Source: Kribbella voronezhensis | GTDB lineage: Bacteria > Actinomycetota > Actinomycetes > Propionibacteriales > Kribbellaceae | Direction of reading: 5' to 3' | Assembly (NCBI RefSeq): GCF_004365175.1 | Contig: NZ_SOCE01000001.1 | Span: 5,824,202-5,888,201, forward strand | DNA length: 64,000 nt | Made by a program: the position numbers and the translations under genes | Notes under the pieces: model-generated | What the model saw: only the letters and a program-made list of their open reading frames with translations | What the model was told of the DNA's origin: nothing | Databases searched by the model: none | Shown here: positions 52,287 through 60,937 of the stretch, in pieces | How positions within the stretch are numbered: position 1 is the first letter of the stretch | Layout of the letters: every line of letters starts with the position of its first letter

Positions 52287-53512
52287 CCGTAGAATCGAGC
52301 GCTGTTTTGGGGGAAAGGACTGTCACCCCGGACGCCCAAGTCGATCGGAGCGCCGGAGTCACCGCGCCGGCCGGCTTCCGCGCGGCCGGGGTGATCGCCG
52401 GGATCAAACCGGCCGGCAAGCCGGACCTGACCGTCGTGGTCAACGACGGACCGTCGTACGCCGCGGCCGGTGTCTTCACCACCAACAAGGTGAAGGCCGC
52501 TCCGGTGTTGTGGTCGCAGCAGGTGCTCACGGCCGGCAAGCTCAAGGCCGTCGTGCTGAACTCGGGCGGTGCAAACGCGTGCACCGGTCCGGAGGGCTTC
52601 CAGGACACGCACAAGACGGCGGAGAAACTCGCCGAGGTACTCGGGGTCGGCGCGGCCGAGATCGGCGTCTGCTCCACCGGCCTGATCGGCGAACGCCTGC
52701 CGATGGACAAACTGCTGCCGGGCATCGAAGCGGCAGTCGATGCGCTGGGCAACGAACCGGCGCACGGCCTGGCTGCCGCGACCGCGGTGATGACGACCGA
52801 CAACGTGCCGAAGCAGGCAGTGCTGAAGCATCCGGGCGGCTGGAGCATCGGCGGGTTCGCCAAGGGTGCCGGGATGTGCGCGCCGAACATGGCGACGATG
52901 CTCAGTGTGATCACCACCGACGCGATCGTCGACCAGCCACACCTCGACCACGCGCTGCGCAATGCGGTCGGCAAGACCTTCAACCGGCTCGACGTCGACG
53001 GGGGAACGTCGACCAACGACACCGTGCTGTTGCTCAGCTCAGGGGCATCCGGTGTCACCGTGCCCGCTGACGAGTTCGAGGCCGCGTTGACCGCGCTCGC
53101 TGCCGACCTGGTCAAGCAGTTGCAGGCCGACGCGGAGGGCGTCACCAAGCACGTCAGCATCACCGTGCAGAACGCGGCCACCGAGGCCGAGGCGGTCGCC
53201 GCCGCGAAGATCGTGGCCGAGGACAACCTCTGCAAAACCGCGTTCTTCGCCTCCGATCCGAACTGGGGACGGATCGCGATGGCCGTCGGCAACGCCCCGA
53301 CCGCCTTCGACCCTTCGTTGCTCGACATCACGCTGAACGGCGCCGCGATCTGTGTTGCCGGCGGCAAGGGTGTCGACCGGTCCGAGGCAGATCTCAGCGG
53401 ACCGGAGATCGACGTCGTGATCGATCTGCACGCCGGCGACGCATCGGCAACGGTGCTGACCACCGACCTGTCGCACGCGTACGTCGAAGAGAACTCGGCG
53501 TACTCGTCATGA
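52283..53512 (+). CDS. argJ: Bifunctional ornithine/glutamate N-acetyltransferase
   Basis: 409 residues from GTG 52283, with AGGAG nearby. The self-cleavage site is APNMATML: Thr205 becomes the N-terminal nucleophile of the beta chain. KGAGMCAPNMATMLSVITTDA, DVDGGTSTNDTVLLLSSG and the ending HAYVEENSAYSS are all typical ArgJ motifs. It transfers acetyl from N-acetylornithine to glutamate, recycling the acetyl group. With ArgJ no argE is needed. Confidence 0.97.
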   Translation: MTVESSAVLGERTVTPDAQVDRSAGVTAPAGFRAAGVIAGIKPAGKPDLTVVVNDGPSYAAAGVFTTNKVKAAPVLWSQQVLTAGKLKAVVLNSGGANACTGPEGFQDTHKTAEKLAEVLGVGAAEIGVCSTGLIGERLPMDKLLPGIEAAVDALGNEPAHGLAAATAVMTTDNVPKQAVLKHPGGWSIGGFAKGAGMCAPNMATMLSVITTDAIVDQPHLDHALRNAVGKTFNRLDVDGGTSTNDTVLLLSSGASGVTVPADEFEAALTALAADLVKQLQADAEGVTKHVSITVQNAATEAEAVAAAKIVAEDNLCKTAFFASDPNWGRIAMAVGNAPTAFDPSLLDITLNGAAICVAGGKGVDRSEADLSGPEIDVVIDLHAGDASATVLTTDLSHAYVEENSAYSS

Positions 53513-54393
53513 CGACGACGGCACAGGCGACCGCGGTGGAGAAGGCGGCGGTCCTCACCGAGGCGCTGCCGTGGCTGAAGGAGTTCCACGGCAAGACGAT
53601 CGTGGTCAAGTACGGCGGCAACGCGATGGTGGACGACGAGCTCAAGCAGGCGTTCGCGTCCGACATCGTGTTCCTGCGGCACTGTGGTGTCCGGGTTGTC
53701 GTCGTGCACGGAGGTGGGCCGCAGATCAGCGAGATGCTCGGCCGGCTCGGCATCGACTCCGAGTTCCGCGGTGGTTTGCGGGTGACCACACCCGAGGCGA
53801 TGGACATCGTCGGCATGGTCCTGGTCGGCAAGGTCGGCCGCGAGCTGGTCGGCTTGCTGAACGCGCACGGGCCGTTCGCGGTCGGGATGTCCGGTGAGGA
53901 CGCCGGCCTGTTCACCGCCGAACGTCGTGGCGCCATGATCGACGGCGAATCCGTCGACATCGGCCTGGTCGGCGACGTGGTCGACGTCCGGCCGGAAGCG
54001 GTGATCGACCTGATCGACGCCGGCCGGATCCCGGTCGTGTCGACGATCGCGCCCGACGAGGACGGCCAGGCGCACAATGTGAACGCCGACACCGCCGCAT
54101 CGGCTCTCGCGGTCGCTCTGGGCGCGTCGAAACTCGTCGTCCTGACCGATGTCGCCGGGCTGTACCGGAACTGGCCGGAGAGCGAGGAGATCATCACCCA
54201 GATCGACGCCGCTGAGCTGGCCGAGTTGCTGCCGACGCTGGCGTCCGGGATGGTGCCGAAGATGGAGGCCTGCCTGCGCGCCGTACAGTCCGGGGTCTCG
54301 CGGGCGACCGTGATCGACGGCCGGGTGCCGCACTCGTTGTTGCTGGAGATCTTCACCGATGCCGGAAGTGGAACCCAGGTGATCCCGTCATGA
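53509..54393 (+). CDS. argB: Acetylglutamate kinase
   Basis: 294 residues. KTIVVKYGGNAMVDDELKQAFASDIVFLRHCGVRVVVVHGGGPQISEMLGRLGI carries the phosphate-binding and GGGP elements, and GLVGDVVDVRPEAVIDLIDAGRIPVVSTIAPDEDGQAHNVNADTAA is the classic NAGK core. It phosphorylates N-acetylglutamate and is normally the point of arginine feedback. It overlaps argJ by four bases. Confidence 0.98.
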   Translation: MTTTAQATAVEKAAVLTEALPWLKEFHGKTIVVKYGGNAMVDDELKQAFASDIVFLRHCGVRVVVVHGGGPQISEMLGRLGIDSEFRGGLRVTTPEAMDIVGMVLVGKVGRELVGLLNAHGPFAVGMSGEDAGLFTAERRGAMIDGESVDIGLVGDVVDVRPEAVIDLIDAGRIPVVSTIAPDEDGQAHNVNADTAASALAVALGASKLVVLTDVAGLYRNWPESEEIITQIDAAELAELLPTLASGMVPKMEACLRAVQSGVSRATVIDGRVPHSLLLEIFTDAGSGTQVIPS

Positions 54394-55598
54394 CCGAACT
54401 GGTAGCCGTCGAAGACACCGGGGCCGCGTTGGCCGAGCGGTACTCGAACGCGCTGATGAACACCTTCGGTCCGCCCAAACGCGTGCTGGTCCGCGGTGAG
54501 GGCGCGTACCTGTGGGACGCCGACGGCCGCAAGTACCTCGACCTGCTCGGCGGCCTCGCGGTGAACTGCCTCGGCCACGCGCACCCGTTCGTGGTGTCTG
54601 CCGTGACGAGTCAGCTCGCGACCCTCGGGCATGTGTCGAACTTCTTCGCCTCCGCGCCGCAGATCGCACTCGCCGAGAAACTGCTGTCGCTCTTCGATGC
54701 CCCCGGCAAGGTGTTCTTCACCAACTCCGGCACCGAGGCGAACGAGGCCGCGTTCAAGCTCACCCGCAAGACCGGCCGGACCAAGATCGTGTCGACCGTC
54801 GGCGCTTTCCACGGCCGCACGATGGGCGCGCTCGCGATCACCTGGAAGCCGGCGTACCGGGAAGCGTTCGCGCCGCTGCCGGGCGACGTCACCTTCGTCC
54901 CGTACGGCGATGCTGCCGCGCTGGCCGCCGCTGTCGACGACGAGACGGCGGCCGTGGTGCTCGAGCCGATCCAGGGCGAGAACGGCGTCGTCGTACCGCC
55001 CGATGGCTACCTCGAAGCGGCTCGGCGGATCACCTCCGAGCACGGCGCGCTGTTGTGGATCGACGAGATCCAGACCGGCGTCGGGCGGACCGGTGACTGG
55101 TTCGCGTTCCAGGCCGCGGGAATCACGCCCGACATCGTCACGCTGGCCAAGGGCCTCGGCGCGGGGATCCCGATCGGCGCCTGCCTCGGGTTCGGCGCGG
55201 CGGCCGACCTGCTGCAACCGGGCAACCACGGTACGACGTTCGGCGGCAACCCGGTCGCGGCGATCGCGGGCCTCGCGGTCCTGACCGTGATCGAGCGGGA
55301 CGGGCTACTCGCCAATGTCAATGCCATCGGCAACCATCTCGTCTCGGCGATCGAGGCGCTGGATCATCCGTTGATCGCCGGCGTCCGGGGGCGTGGGCTG
55401 CTGCTCGCGATCCAGCTCACCGCGCCGGTGTCGGACCAGGTCGCGGCTCAGGCGCTGGAGGCAGGATTCATCGTGAACAATCCGGTTCCGGACGCGATTC
55501 GACTGGCACCGCCGTACATCCTGAGCAAGGCTGATGCGGACAGTTTCGTCGCGGCCCTACCCAGGCTGCTGGACGCTTGCGCTGTGGAGGCCCCATGA
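54390..55598 (+). CDS. argD: Acetylornithine aminotransferase
   Basis: 402 residues. The PLP-binding Lys254 is in DIVTLAKGLGAGIPIGAC. Other class III features are FFTNSGTEANEAAFKLTRK, GAFHGRTMGALAIT and LLWIDEIQTGVGRTG. It makes N-acetylornithine from the semialdehyde and glutamate. It overlaps argB and argF by four bases each. Confidence 0.97.
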   Translation: MTELVAVEDTGAALAERYSNALMNTFGPPKRVLVRGEGAYLWDADGRKYLDLLGGLAVNCLGHAHPFVVSAVTSQLATLGHVSNFFASAPQIALAEKLLSLFDAPGKVFFTNSGTEANEAAFKLTRKTGRTKIVSTVGAFHGRTMGALAITWKPAYREAFAPLPGDVTFVPYGDAAALAAAVDDETAAVVLEPIQGENGVVVPPDGYLEAARRITSEHGALLWIDEIQTGVGRTGDWFAFQAAGITPDIVTLAKGLGAGIPIGACLGFGAAADLLQPGNHGTTFGGNPVAAIAGLAVLTVIERDGLLANVNAIGNHLVSAIEALDHPLIAGVRGRGLLLAIQLTAPVSDQVAAQALEAGFIVNNPVPDAIRLAPPYILSKADADSFVAALPRLLDACAVEAP

Positions 55599-56518
55599 CC
55601 AGGCACTTCTTGCGGGACGACGACCTCAGTCCGGCCGAGCAGGACGAGGTCCTGAGCCTCGCCCAGCAGTTGGTCACCGACCGGTACGGGCATCAGCCGC
55701 TGGCCGGCCCGCAGACCGTCGCGGTGATCTTCGACAAGACGTCCACCCGGACCCGGATCTCGTTCGCGGTCGGCATCGCGGAGCTCGGCGGCGTACCGCT
55801 GATCATCGACGCGCAGACCTCGCAGATGGGCCGCGGCGAGCCGATCGCCGACACCGCCCGGGTGCTGGAACGGCAGGTCGGCGCGATCGTGTGGCGGACG
55901 TCCGGCCAAGTCCGGATCGAAGAGATGGCCGGGGCGTCCCGGGTGCCGGTGATCAACGCGCTGACCGACGAGTTCCACCCGTGCCAGATCCTGGCCGACC
56001 TGCTCACCGTGCGGCAGCACAAGGGATCGACCGCGGGGTTGAAGCTGGTCTATTTCGGCGACGGCGCGAACAACATGGCGCACTCCTACCTGCTCGGTGG
56101 GGTGACCGCCGGGATGCACGTGGTCGTTGCTTCGCCTGCGGAGTATCAACCTGATGCGGCAGTGCTCGCCAAAGCCGTGGAGATCGGTGGGGTGACGGGC
56201 GGATCGGCTTCGTGGAGTCCGGACGCCTTCGAGGCGGCTGCCGGGGCCGACGTGCTGGCGACCGACACATGGGTGTCGATGGGGCAGGAGGCCGAAGCCG
56301 GAGTGCGCGAGGCACCTTTCGTTCCGTACGCCGTGACGTCCGACCTGCTGGCCAAGGCGAACGACGACGCGATCGTGCTGCACTGCCTCCCGGCGTACCG
56401 GGGGAAGGAGATCGAAGCGGCTGTGATCGACGGGCCGCAATCGGTGGTGTGGGACGAGGCAGAGAACCGGTTGCACGCACAGAAGGCACTGCTCTCATGG
56501 CTGCTGGCGAAATCATGA
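55595..56518 (+). CDS. argF: Ornithine carbamoyltransferase
   Basis: 307 residues from ATG 55595. The carbamoyl-phosphate site FDKTSTRTRISFAVGIAELGG (STRT) and the ornithine-site motif HCLPAYRGKEI are present, with QMGRGEPIADTARVL between. It forms citrulline. It overlaps argD at its start and argR at its end, each through ATGA. Confidence 0.97.
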   Translation: MTRHFLRDDDLSPAEQDEVLSLAQQLVTDRYGHQPLAGPQTVAVIFDKTSTRTRISFAVGIAELGGVPLIIDAQTSQMGRGEPIADTARVLERQVGAIVWRTSGQVRIEEMAGASRVPVINALTDEFHPCQILADLLTVRQHKGSTAGLKLVYFGDGANNMAHSYLLGGVTAGMHVVVASPAEYQPDAAVLAKAVEIGGVTGGSASWSPDAFEAAAGADVLATDTWVSMGQEAEAGVREAPFVPYAVTSDLLAKANDDAIVLHCLPAYRGKEIEAAVIDGPQSVVWDEAENRLHAQKALLSWLLAKS

Positions 56519-57030
56519 CGATGGCCGTACCGACCACCAAGACCGCGCGTCAGCAGCGCATCGTCGACCTGCTCGGCAGGCAGCCGGTGCGCTCGCAGAC
56601 CGAGCTGGCCGATCTGCTGTCGGCCGCTGGGCTCGTCGTCGGTCAGGCGACGCTGTCGCGCGACCTGGTCGAGATCGGCGCGGTGAAGGTGCGCGACTCG
56701 ACCGGCCAACTGGTGTACGCCGTACCAGGTGAAGGCGGAGACCGTACGCCGCGCGCCGGTGAAGCCGCTGCCTTCGAGGCCCGGCTGGCCCGGGTGGCGT
56801 CCGAGTTGCTCGTCTCGGCGGAGGGCAGCGCCAACCTGGTGATCCTGCGAACCCCGCCGGGTGCTGCCCAGTACTTCGCGTCGGCGATCGACCACGTGGG
56901 GCTGGACGACGTACTCGGCACCATCGCCGGCGACGACACCGTCATGGTCGTCTCCCGGGACCCCGCCGGCGGCCAGGCCCTCGCCACCCGCTTCCTGAGC
57001 CTGGCCGCGCGCCACACCGACTCCAAGTAG
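56515..57030 (+). CDS. argR: Arginine repressor
   Basis: 171 residues from ATG 56515. The N-terminal winged HTH runs RQQRIVDLLGRQPVRSQTELADLLSAAGLVVGQATLSRDLVEIGAVKVRD. The C-terminal hexamerisation and arginine-binding domain contains RTPPGAAQYFASAIDHVGLDDVLGTIAGDDTVMVVSRDPAGGQALATRF, with the GTIAGDDT motif. With arginine it would bind the sites at argC. It lies inside the operon it controls. Confidence 0.96.
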   Translation: MTMAVPTTKTARQQRIVDLLGRQPVRSQTELADLLSAAGLVVGQATLSRDLVEIGAVKVRDSTGQLVYAVPGEGGDRTPRAGEAAAFEARLARVASELLVSAEGSANLVILRTPPGAAQYFASAIDHVGLDDVLGTIAGDDTVMVVSRDPAGGQALATRFLSLAARHTDSK

Positions 57031-57040
57031 AGGAACCTCC

Positions 57041-58447
57041 ATGAATTCCGCCGCACTCTGGGGTGGCCGGTTCGCCGGTGGTCCCGCGGACGCCTTGGCA
57101 GCGCTGAGCAAGTCGACCCACTTCGACTGGCGGCTCGCGCCGTACGACATCGCCGGCTCCAAGGCTCACGCCAAGGTGCTGCACAGAGCCGGGCTGCTCA
57201 CCGACGACGACCTCGCCAAGATGCTGACCGGGCTCGACGAACTGCTGGCGGACGTCCTGTCCGGTGCCTTCGTGGCCGCCGAGAACGACGAAGACGTGCA
57301 CACCGCGCTCGAACGCGGTCTACTCGATCGTCTGGGCGCCGAGCTCGGCGGCCGGCTCAGGGCCGGGCGGTCCCGCAACGACCAGATCGCCACCCTGTTC
57401 AAGGTGTTCCTGCGCGACCACGGCCGGATCATCGCCCGGCTCGTCCTCGATCAGATCACCACCCTCGCCGACCAGGCCGAACAGCACCTCGGCGTCGCGA
57501 TGCCCGGCCGGACCCACCTTCAGCACGCCCAGCCGGTGCTGCTCTCGCATCACCTGCTCGCCCACGCGTGGCCGCTGGTCCGCGACCTCGACCGGTTGCG
57601 GGACTGGGACAACCGGGTCGCCGCCGATTCGCCGTACGGGGCCGGTGCGCTGGCCGGCTCGTCGCTCGGGCTGGACCCGGTCTTCGTAGCCACCGAGCTC
57701 GGCTTCACCGGCTCGTCGGCGAACTCGATCGACGGGACCGCGGCCCGCGACTTCGTGGCCGAGTTCGCCTTCGTCACCGCGCAGATCGGCGTCGACCTGT
57801 CCCGGCAGGCCGAAGAGGTGATCATCTGGGCGACCAAGGAGTTCGGGTTCGTCCAGCTGGACGACGCGTACTCGACCGGGTCGAGCATCATGCCGCAGAA
57901 GAAGAACCCGGACATCGCCGAACTGGCCCGCGGCAAGTCCGGCCGGCTGATCGGCAACGTCACCGGGCTGCTCGCGACACTGAAGGCGCAGCCGCTGGCG
58001 TACAACCGGGACCTGCAGGAGGACAAGGAACCGGTCTTCGACTCCGTGGACACGCTCGAGGTGCTGTTGCCCGCGTTCACCGGGATGATCCGGACCTTGC
58101 GTTTCAACGTGGAGCGGCTGGAGGAACTGGCGCCGCAGGGGTTCTCGCTGGCGACCGACATCGCCGAGTGGCTGGTGAAGCAGAAGGTGCCGTTCCGGAT
58201 CGCTCACGAAGTCGCCGGTGCGTGCGTGCAGGAATGCGAGAAGCGCGGGATCGAGCTGTGGGACCTGTCCGACGACGACCTCGCCGCGATCTCCCCGGAG
58301 CTGACCCCCGAGGTGCGGACCGTGCTGAGCGTCGAAGGATCGATTGCCTCCCGCAACGGTCGCGGCGGTACGGCGGGGGACCGGGTCGCCGAACAACTCG
58401 CCGAACTCCGCGCCCGCGCCGCCGACCACGCCAAGCACCTCGGCTAG
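57041..58447 (+). CDS. argH: Argininosuccinate lyase
   Basis: 468 residues. The family signature GSSIMPQKKNPD (about residues 284-295) holds the catalytic Ser, and GRTHLQHAQPVLLSHHLLAHAW is the second conserved region. SRNDQIATLFKVFLRD is the third. It releases arginine and fumarate. It starts ten bases after argR with GAGGAAC upstream. argG, often present between argR and argH, is absent here. The end overlaps the next convergent gene by four bases. Confidence 0.97.
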   Translation: MNSAALWGGRFAGGPADALAALSKSTHFDWRLAPYDIAGSKAHAKVLHRAGLLTDDDLAKMLTGLDELLADVLSGAFVAAENDEDVHTALERGLLDRLGAELGGRLRAGRSRNDQIATLFKVFLRDHGRIIARLVLDQITTLADQAEQHLGVAMPGRTHLQHAQPVLLSHHLLAHAWPLVRDLDRLRDWDNRVAADSPYGAGALAGSSLGLDPVFVATELGFTGSSANSIDGTAARDFVAEFAFVTAQIGVDLSRQAEEVIIWATKEFGFVQLDDAYSTGSSIMPQKKNPDIAELARGKSGRLIGNVTGLLATLKAQPLAYNRDLQEDKEPVFDSVDTLEVLLPAFTGMIRTLRFNVERLEELAPQGFSLATDIAEWLVKQKVPFRIAHEVAGACVQECEKRGIELWDLSDDDLAAISPELTPEVRTVLSVEGSIASRNGRGGTAGDRVAEQLAELRARAADHAKHLG

Positions 58448-59010
58448 AACGCGGCCTCGGCGGTCACCTTGTCGAAGTTCGTCGTGTAGGTGCCCTCGGG
58501 GAGGCAGTTCATCGTCTCGATCTGACCGGCGAGTAATTCACCGGTGTTGCACATGACGTTCGCCATCACCTCGTCACCGCGCAGGAACTTGACGGTGACG
58601 AACATCGTGGAGGCGTCGTCGCTGATGTTCTTGGCCTTGCCGACGATCGTCAGACCGATGCCGGAGTCCTTGATCGTCCAGCCCGCCAGCACCTGATGCT
58701 TGCCGAGCGCGAACGCCGAACCGACCGTCACCACACAGGGCGCATCCTGGTCGGCGCAGGCGACCTTCGTCGCGGGCGCCTTCGGTTCGACGGCCTTCGT
58801 GGCTGCGGGTGCGGTCGCCGGATTGTTGCTGCCGGCACCGGGCTTGGTGGTGTCCCCGCCGCCTGAGGCGATGGCGATGGCGATGAGTACGGCGAAGACG
58901 GACCCGATCACGAGCAGCACCGTGCGGCCGGTGTGCTTCTTCTTCGGCGGTCCTTGCTGCGGATGGATCGGTGGCTGGAAAAGCTGCGGCGGTTGCGGTG
59001 GCGATGCCAT
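58444..59010 (-). CDS. Membrane-anchored extracytoplasmic protein (DUF-like)
   Basis: 188 residues from ATG 59010. A Pro/Gln-rich cytoplasmic stretch (residues 1-30) precedes one helix (TVLLVIGSVFAVLIAIAIA) and an extracellular domain of about 110 residues. This contains two Cys pairs (ACADQDAPC and MCNTGELLAGQIETMNC) and a pattern typical of FxLYD/DUF4352-like beta domains that measure or bind ligands (GWTIKDSGIGLTIVGKAKNISDDASTMFVTVKFLRGDEVMANVMCNTGELLAGQ). The function is unknown. It converges on argH. Confidence 0.75.
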   Translation of the reverse strand: MASPPQPPQLFQPPIHPQQGPPKKKHTGRTVLLVIGSVFAVLIAIAIASGGGDTTKPGAGSNNPATAPAATKAVEPKAPATKVACADQDAPCVVTVGSAFALGKHQVLAGWTIKDSGIGLTIVGKAKNISDDASTMFVTVKFLRGDEVMANVMCNTGELLAGQIETMNCLPEGTYTTNFDKVTAEAAF

Positions 59011-59159
59011 GCGGATGGTCCCCCGTGAGTTCGCTCGGGGTCGAATGACCCCAGCCAGCTCGATCCTCACTGCCCACCGACCGGACGACCAGGGTCTTTG
59101 GTCACTCTGAGCCGGGACACCGGGCGCTGTCCGCGACCGCCTGCCTTAGAGTTCCGGGC

Positions 59160-59906
59160 ATGCCTGTACGCCGTACGTCGCTGGCGCGCCCGGTTCTCGA
59201 AGTGGCGCCGGCCTTGCTGGGGGCGGTGTTGCGCCGGACCACCGACGAGGGCACCGTCGCGGTCCGGATCACCGAGGTCGAGGCGTACGACGGGCCCAAC
59301 GACCCTGGTTCGCATGCGTACCGGGGTCAGACCGCCCGCAACGCGGTGATGTTCGGCCCGCCCGGCTTTCTCTACGTCTACTTCACCTACGGCATGCACT
59401 TCTGCATGAACATCAGCGCCGGCCCGGACGGACAGCCGTCCGCAGTCCTCCTGCGAGCCGGCGAGGTCACCGAAGGCCTCGACCTCGCCAGAGCCCGCCG
59501 CGGCGCCGCCCCACCCACCGCGTCGGCGACCGCCTCGGCCTCCGCGGCGACCTCGGCCTCCGCGGCGACCTCGGCCTCCGCGGCGACCTCGGCCGTGCCG
59601 GCGTCGGCGTCGGCGGAGCCGGCCGCTCCGGCGGGTGCTGGACTTCGGCGGATCGCGGACCGGGATCTGGCTCGTGGACCGGCTCGGCTTTGCGTCGCGT
59701 TGGGGATCACTCGCGACGCCAACGGTGTCGACCTGCTGTCCCGAGACTCTCCGGTCCAGCTCCTACCCGGCACACCCTTCACCGGCACCCCAGCGACCGG
59801 CCCGCGTGTGGGACTTCGCGAAGCCGCCGACCGGCCGTGGCGGTTCTGGATCCCGGGGGAGCCGAGCGTCTCGCCGTACAAGCCGCATGTGCCGAAACGT
59901 CGTTAG
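59160..59906 (+). CDS. DNA-3-methyladenine glycosylase with low-complexity insert
   Basis: 248 residues. The AAG/MPG fold is clear: LARPVLEVAPALLGAVLRR, ITEVEAYDGPNDPGSHAYRGQTARNAVMFGPPGFLYVYFTYGMHFCMNIS, with the catalytic Glu in EVEAY, and LARGPARLCVALGI. It removes alkylated or deaminated purines in base excision repair. A Ser/Ala/Thr-rich insert of about 45 residues lies between the two halves and is encoded partly by an 18-bp minisatellite. It makes the protein longer than the usual 190-210 residues. TAGAGT is seven bases before the ATG, so the start may be leaderless. Confidence 0.92.
   Translation: MPVRRTSLARPVLEVAPALLGAVLRRTTDEGTVAVRITEVEAYDGPNDPGSHAYRGQTARNAVMFGPPGFLYVYFTYGMHFCMNISAGPDGQPSAVLLRAGEVTEGLDLARARRGAAPPTASATASASAATSASAATSASAATSAVPASASAEPAAPAGAGLRRIADRDLARGPARLCVALGITRDANGVDLLSRDSPVQLLPGTPFTGTPATGPRVGLREAADRPWRFWIPGEPSVSPYKPHVPKRR
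59535..59588 (+). repeat. 18-bp minisatellite inside the AAG gene
   Basis: Three identical copies of TCGGCCTCCGCGGCGACC, read in frame as SASAAT units. The reading frame is kept at any copy number because the unit is a multiple of three. The surrounding DNA also encodes Ala/Ser/Thr-rich residues. Confidence 0.9.
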
Positions 59907-60862
59907 CGGTTGGCCAGCTCCAGCACGAAGTCGAGCTGGGGGAGACCGTGCTCGACCTCGGGATCCGGGAAGAGCCCGACGTGATGAACTCCGGCCGCGT
60001 TCAACGCGTCCAGGTGAGCCGCCGCGTCGTCGAGGGTGCCGATCGGGCCGATCTCGGTCCACCAGTCGACCGGCATCGTGACCAGCCCGGGCACACCCTG
60101 CTCGTCGAACCGCTTGAGCAGTTCGTCGTAGAACGGCAGTGTGGCCAGCCCCGGGTTCTTCTCGCCGATCAACCCGGCCAGCCAGGGCGCGGTCCACTCG
60201 TACGCCGTCTTGCGGTCGGAGCGCACGCAGAACGCCGAGAAGACGGCGACAACGAAGCCTTCCGGCGACCCGGCCTGCTCGACAGCGGCCCGTACGTACG
60301 ACGGGCTGGCCGGCTCGGCGAGCACGACACCTCCGGCGACCCGGCCCGCCAACGCCATCGACTTCGGCCCGCGCACCCCGAGCAGGATCGGCGGCGCGGT
60401 GGCCGGGGGAGCGTCGAGCTTCACCTTGTCGAGGTGCACGTACTGGCCGTCGACGGTCACCTCCTCACCCGCGAGCAGCCGGTCGACGGCGACGGTGACC
60501 TCCTCGAGGGCGGTCAGCGGCGACTTCGGCCGCACGCCCATCTGGCCCATCCAGTCCTGGACGCCGTGGCCGATGCCGGGCAGGAACCGGCCCGGCGCGA
60601 GCGCGTCCAGCGTCGCGAACTCCATCGCGGTGACAGCGGCCGTCCGCACCACCGCGGGCACGATGCCGAGGCCGACGGTCAGCCGTTCGGTCACGCTCAG
60701 CGCGGCCGACACCAGCGACGGGCCGGCGGTGTAGAAGCAGTCCTCGATCACCCACAGTTCGTCGGCGCCACCCGCATCCAGACGCCTGGCGACGTCCTTC
60801 ACCAGGGCGGCGGGATAGGTCCGCGGGAAGCACATCCCGATGGCAGCGGAGGTCAGTGTCAT
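59903..60862 (-). CDS. LLM-class (F420-type) oxidoreductase
   Basis: 319 residues from ATG 60862. The bacterial luciferase-like fold appears in ELWVIEDCFYTAGPSLVSAALSVTERLTVGLGIVPAVVRTAAVTAMEFATLDALAPGRFLPGIGHGVQDWMGQMG and PPILLGVRGPKSMALAGRVAGGVVLAEPASP. Actinobacterial members usually use F420 rather than FMN. The substrate is unknown. A TACGGT box lies six bases upstream of the ATG. It converges with the AAG gene (4-bp overlap). Confidence 0.88.
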   Translation of the reverse strand: MTLTSAAIGMCFPRTYPAALVKDVARRLDAGGADELWVIEDCFYTAGPSLVSAALSVTERLTVGLGIVPAVVRTAAVTAMEFATLDALAPGRFLPGIGHGVQDWMGQMGVRPKSPLTALEEVTVAVDRLLAGEEVTVDGQYVHLDKVKLDAPPATAPPILLGVRGPKSMALAGRVAGGVVLAEPASPSYVRAAVEQAGSPEGFVVAVFSAFCVRSDRKTAYEWTAPWLAGLIGEKNPGLATLPFYDELLKRFDEQGVPGLVTMPVDWWTEIGPIGTLDDAAAHLDALNAAGVHHVGLFPDPEVEHGLPQLDFVLELANR

Positions 60863-60937
60863 ATCGAGACCGTAAAGGTCGCCGCCGACAGTCTGGTGAA
60901 CAGGCGTACGGGACCTTCGGACGGGTAGGTTTCGGGC

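Noticed and set aside
52189..54333. Long open frame antisense to argJ-argB
   Set aside because: It crosses two well-defined arg genes and has low-complexity composition typical of shadow frames.
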